Assembly: GCF_001936475.1 (NCBI RefSeq)
Contig: NZ_MSPQ01000010.1
Location: forward strand, 62,001 to 126,000
Direction of reading: 5' to 3'
Origin: Algoriphagus marinus
GTDB taxonomy: Bacteria > Bacteroidota > Bacteroidia > Cytophagales > Cyclobacteriaceae
DNA: 64,000 nucleotides
Part shown: positions 63,695 through 64,000 of the stretch, in pieces
How the letters are laid out: each line of letters begins with the position of its first letter
Numbering within the stretch: the first letter of the stretch is position 1
The notes under the pieces: generated by a model
The model's input: only the letters and a program-made list of their open reading frames with translations
What the model was told of the DNA's origin: nothing
Database searches by the model: none
Position numbers and translations under genes: made by a program

Positions 63695-64000
63695 TTATTT
63701 TCTTTGAATTTGAATACATCAAACACTAAAAAATCCTCAGAAACTGTTTCATTTTTAGGATGCGCTACATTCAAATAGATTCCATTTTCATTGACGAACC
63801 AATTGTTGATCTGATAAGTATAACTTGGAAGTGAAAACTCCTGGATAAAATTTAATTCGGAATCAAAAACAGAAATCGAAAAAGATTTTTCGGTAAAGCC
63901 ATTATCTACAAGACTAGGATCCGGAGCCCCCCAAGTGAACCTATAAATCAAATTCTTCCAAGGGTCGGGCGCTGGACTGAGAAAGTGAGGGTTTTCAATA
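63691..64000 (-). CDS. DUF4221-like beta-propeller protein (C-terminal part, runs off right edge)
   Basis: The frame is open from the window edge to the stop at 63691 (about 102 codons). It reads IENPHFLSPAPDPWKNLIYR, then SISVFDSELNFIQEF and a last segment DFLVFDVFKFKENK. These align in order with the end of the cassette B propeller (LIYDHWRNIFYRI, FSIITFNENFEKVG, DLFVFDLFNPI), so the two belong to the same family. The signal peptide and first blades lie outside the window. It is joined by a 4 bp overlap to an alpha/beta-hydrolase gene. Confidence 0.7.
   Translation of the reverse strand, partial: IENPHFLSPAPDPWKNLIYRFTWGAPDPSLVDNGFTEKSFSISVFDSELNFIQEFSLPSYTYQINNWFVNENGIYLNVAHPKNETVSEDFLVFDVFKFKENK

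Overview
The window comes from an AT-rich member of the Bacteroidota. Gene content points to the Cytophagales, probably Cyclobacteriaceae and close to Algoriphagus (inference; no 16S rRNA gene is present). The evidence is type IX secretion (T9SS) C-terminal sorting domains, a DNA polymerase III alpha subunit fused to a proofreading exonuclease, Na+-pumping NQR genes, OmpA proteins with thrombospondin type-3 repeats, several 6-bladed beta-propeller lipoproteins, and Bacteroidota-type promoters (TTG, 18-21 nt, TAnnTTTG). Most of the window is ordinary chromosomal backbone. No tRNA, rRNA, CRISPR array, transposase or integrase was recognised.

Layout. 1-10 kb: a T9SS cargo protein cut by the left edge, an OstA/LptA-like protein divergent from tilS, a cyclic-nucleotide-binding protein, mdh, a large anchored propeller protein and an MscS channel. 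10-15 kb: a decayed AAA/DUF4143 ATPase, then two paralogous barrel proteins flanking a frameshifted T9SS protein. 15-23 kb: dnaE, a lipoprotein, trxA, overlapping mnmH-selD (selenium for tRNA 2-selenouridine) and a secreted TolB-like propeller. 23.9-28 kb: accessory cassette A, gene remnants, a DUF502 membrane protein, a propeller lipoprotein and a DUF1080 protein. 28-36 kb: nqrABCDE without nqrF, ispH-cmk, and adenine deaminase. 36.5-38.2 kb: accessory cassette B. 38-49.5 kb: prfC, a histidine kinase, an ABC-2 exporter, grpE-dnaJ, obg and adk-hpt-M42 peptidase. 49.5-64 kb: tandem ompA paralogues, upp, a Na+/Ca2+ exchanger, sdaA, osmC, lipA, gcvP, an M28 peptidase, an alpha/beta hydrolase and a propeller cut by the right edge.

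The most unusual signal is the pair of accessory cassettes at 23.9-25.5 kb and 36.5-38.1 kb. Each encodes a short secreted peptide (70 or 75 aa, signal peptide plus four cysteines), then an intrinsic-terminator-like hairpin, then a beta-propeller lipoprotein. Each lies directly behind the stop codon of a backbone gene (the TolB-like gene or ade). At the far end of each lies a second, diverged copy of that same gene's 3' end, placed tightly against the convergent gene (DUF502 or prfC). Cassette A also carries a diverged copy of the DUF502 3' end. The simplest reading is that both were added by recombination between the 3' end of a resident gene and incoming DNA carrying a homologous 3' end plus cargo, joined illegitimately on the other side. 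The role of the peptide-propeller pair is unknown.

Other points are a single-base frameshift in a T9SS protein, recent sequence homogenisation between the two ompA genes, a DnaJ zinc domain with only two of four CxxCxGxG motifs, and the displaced nqrF.
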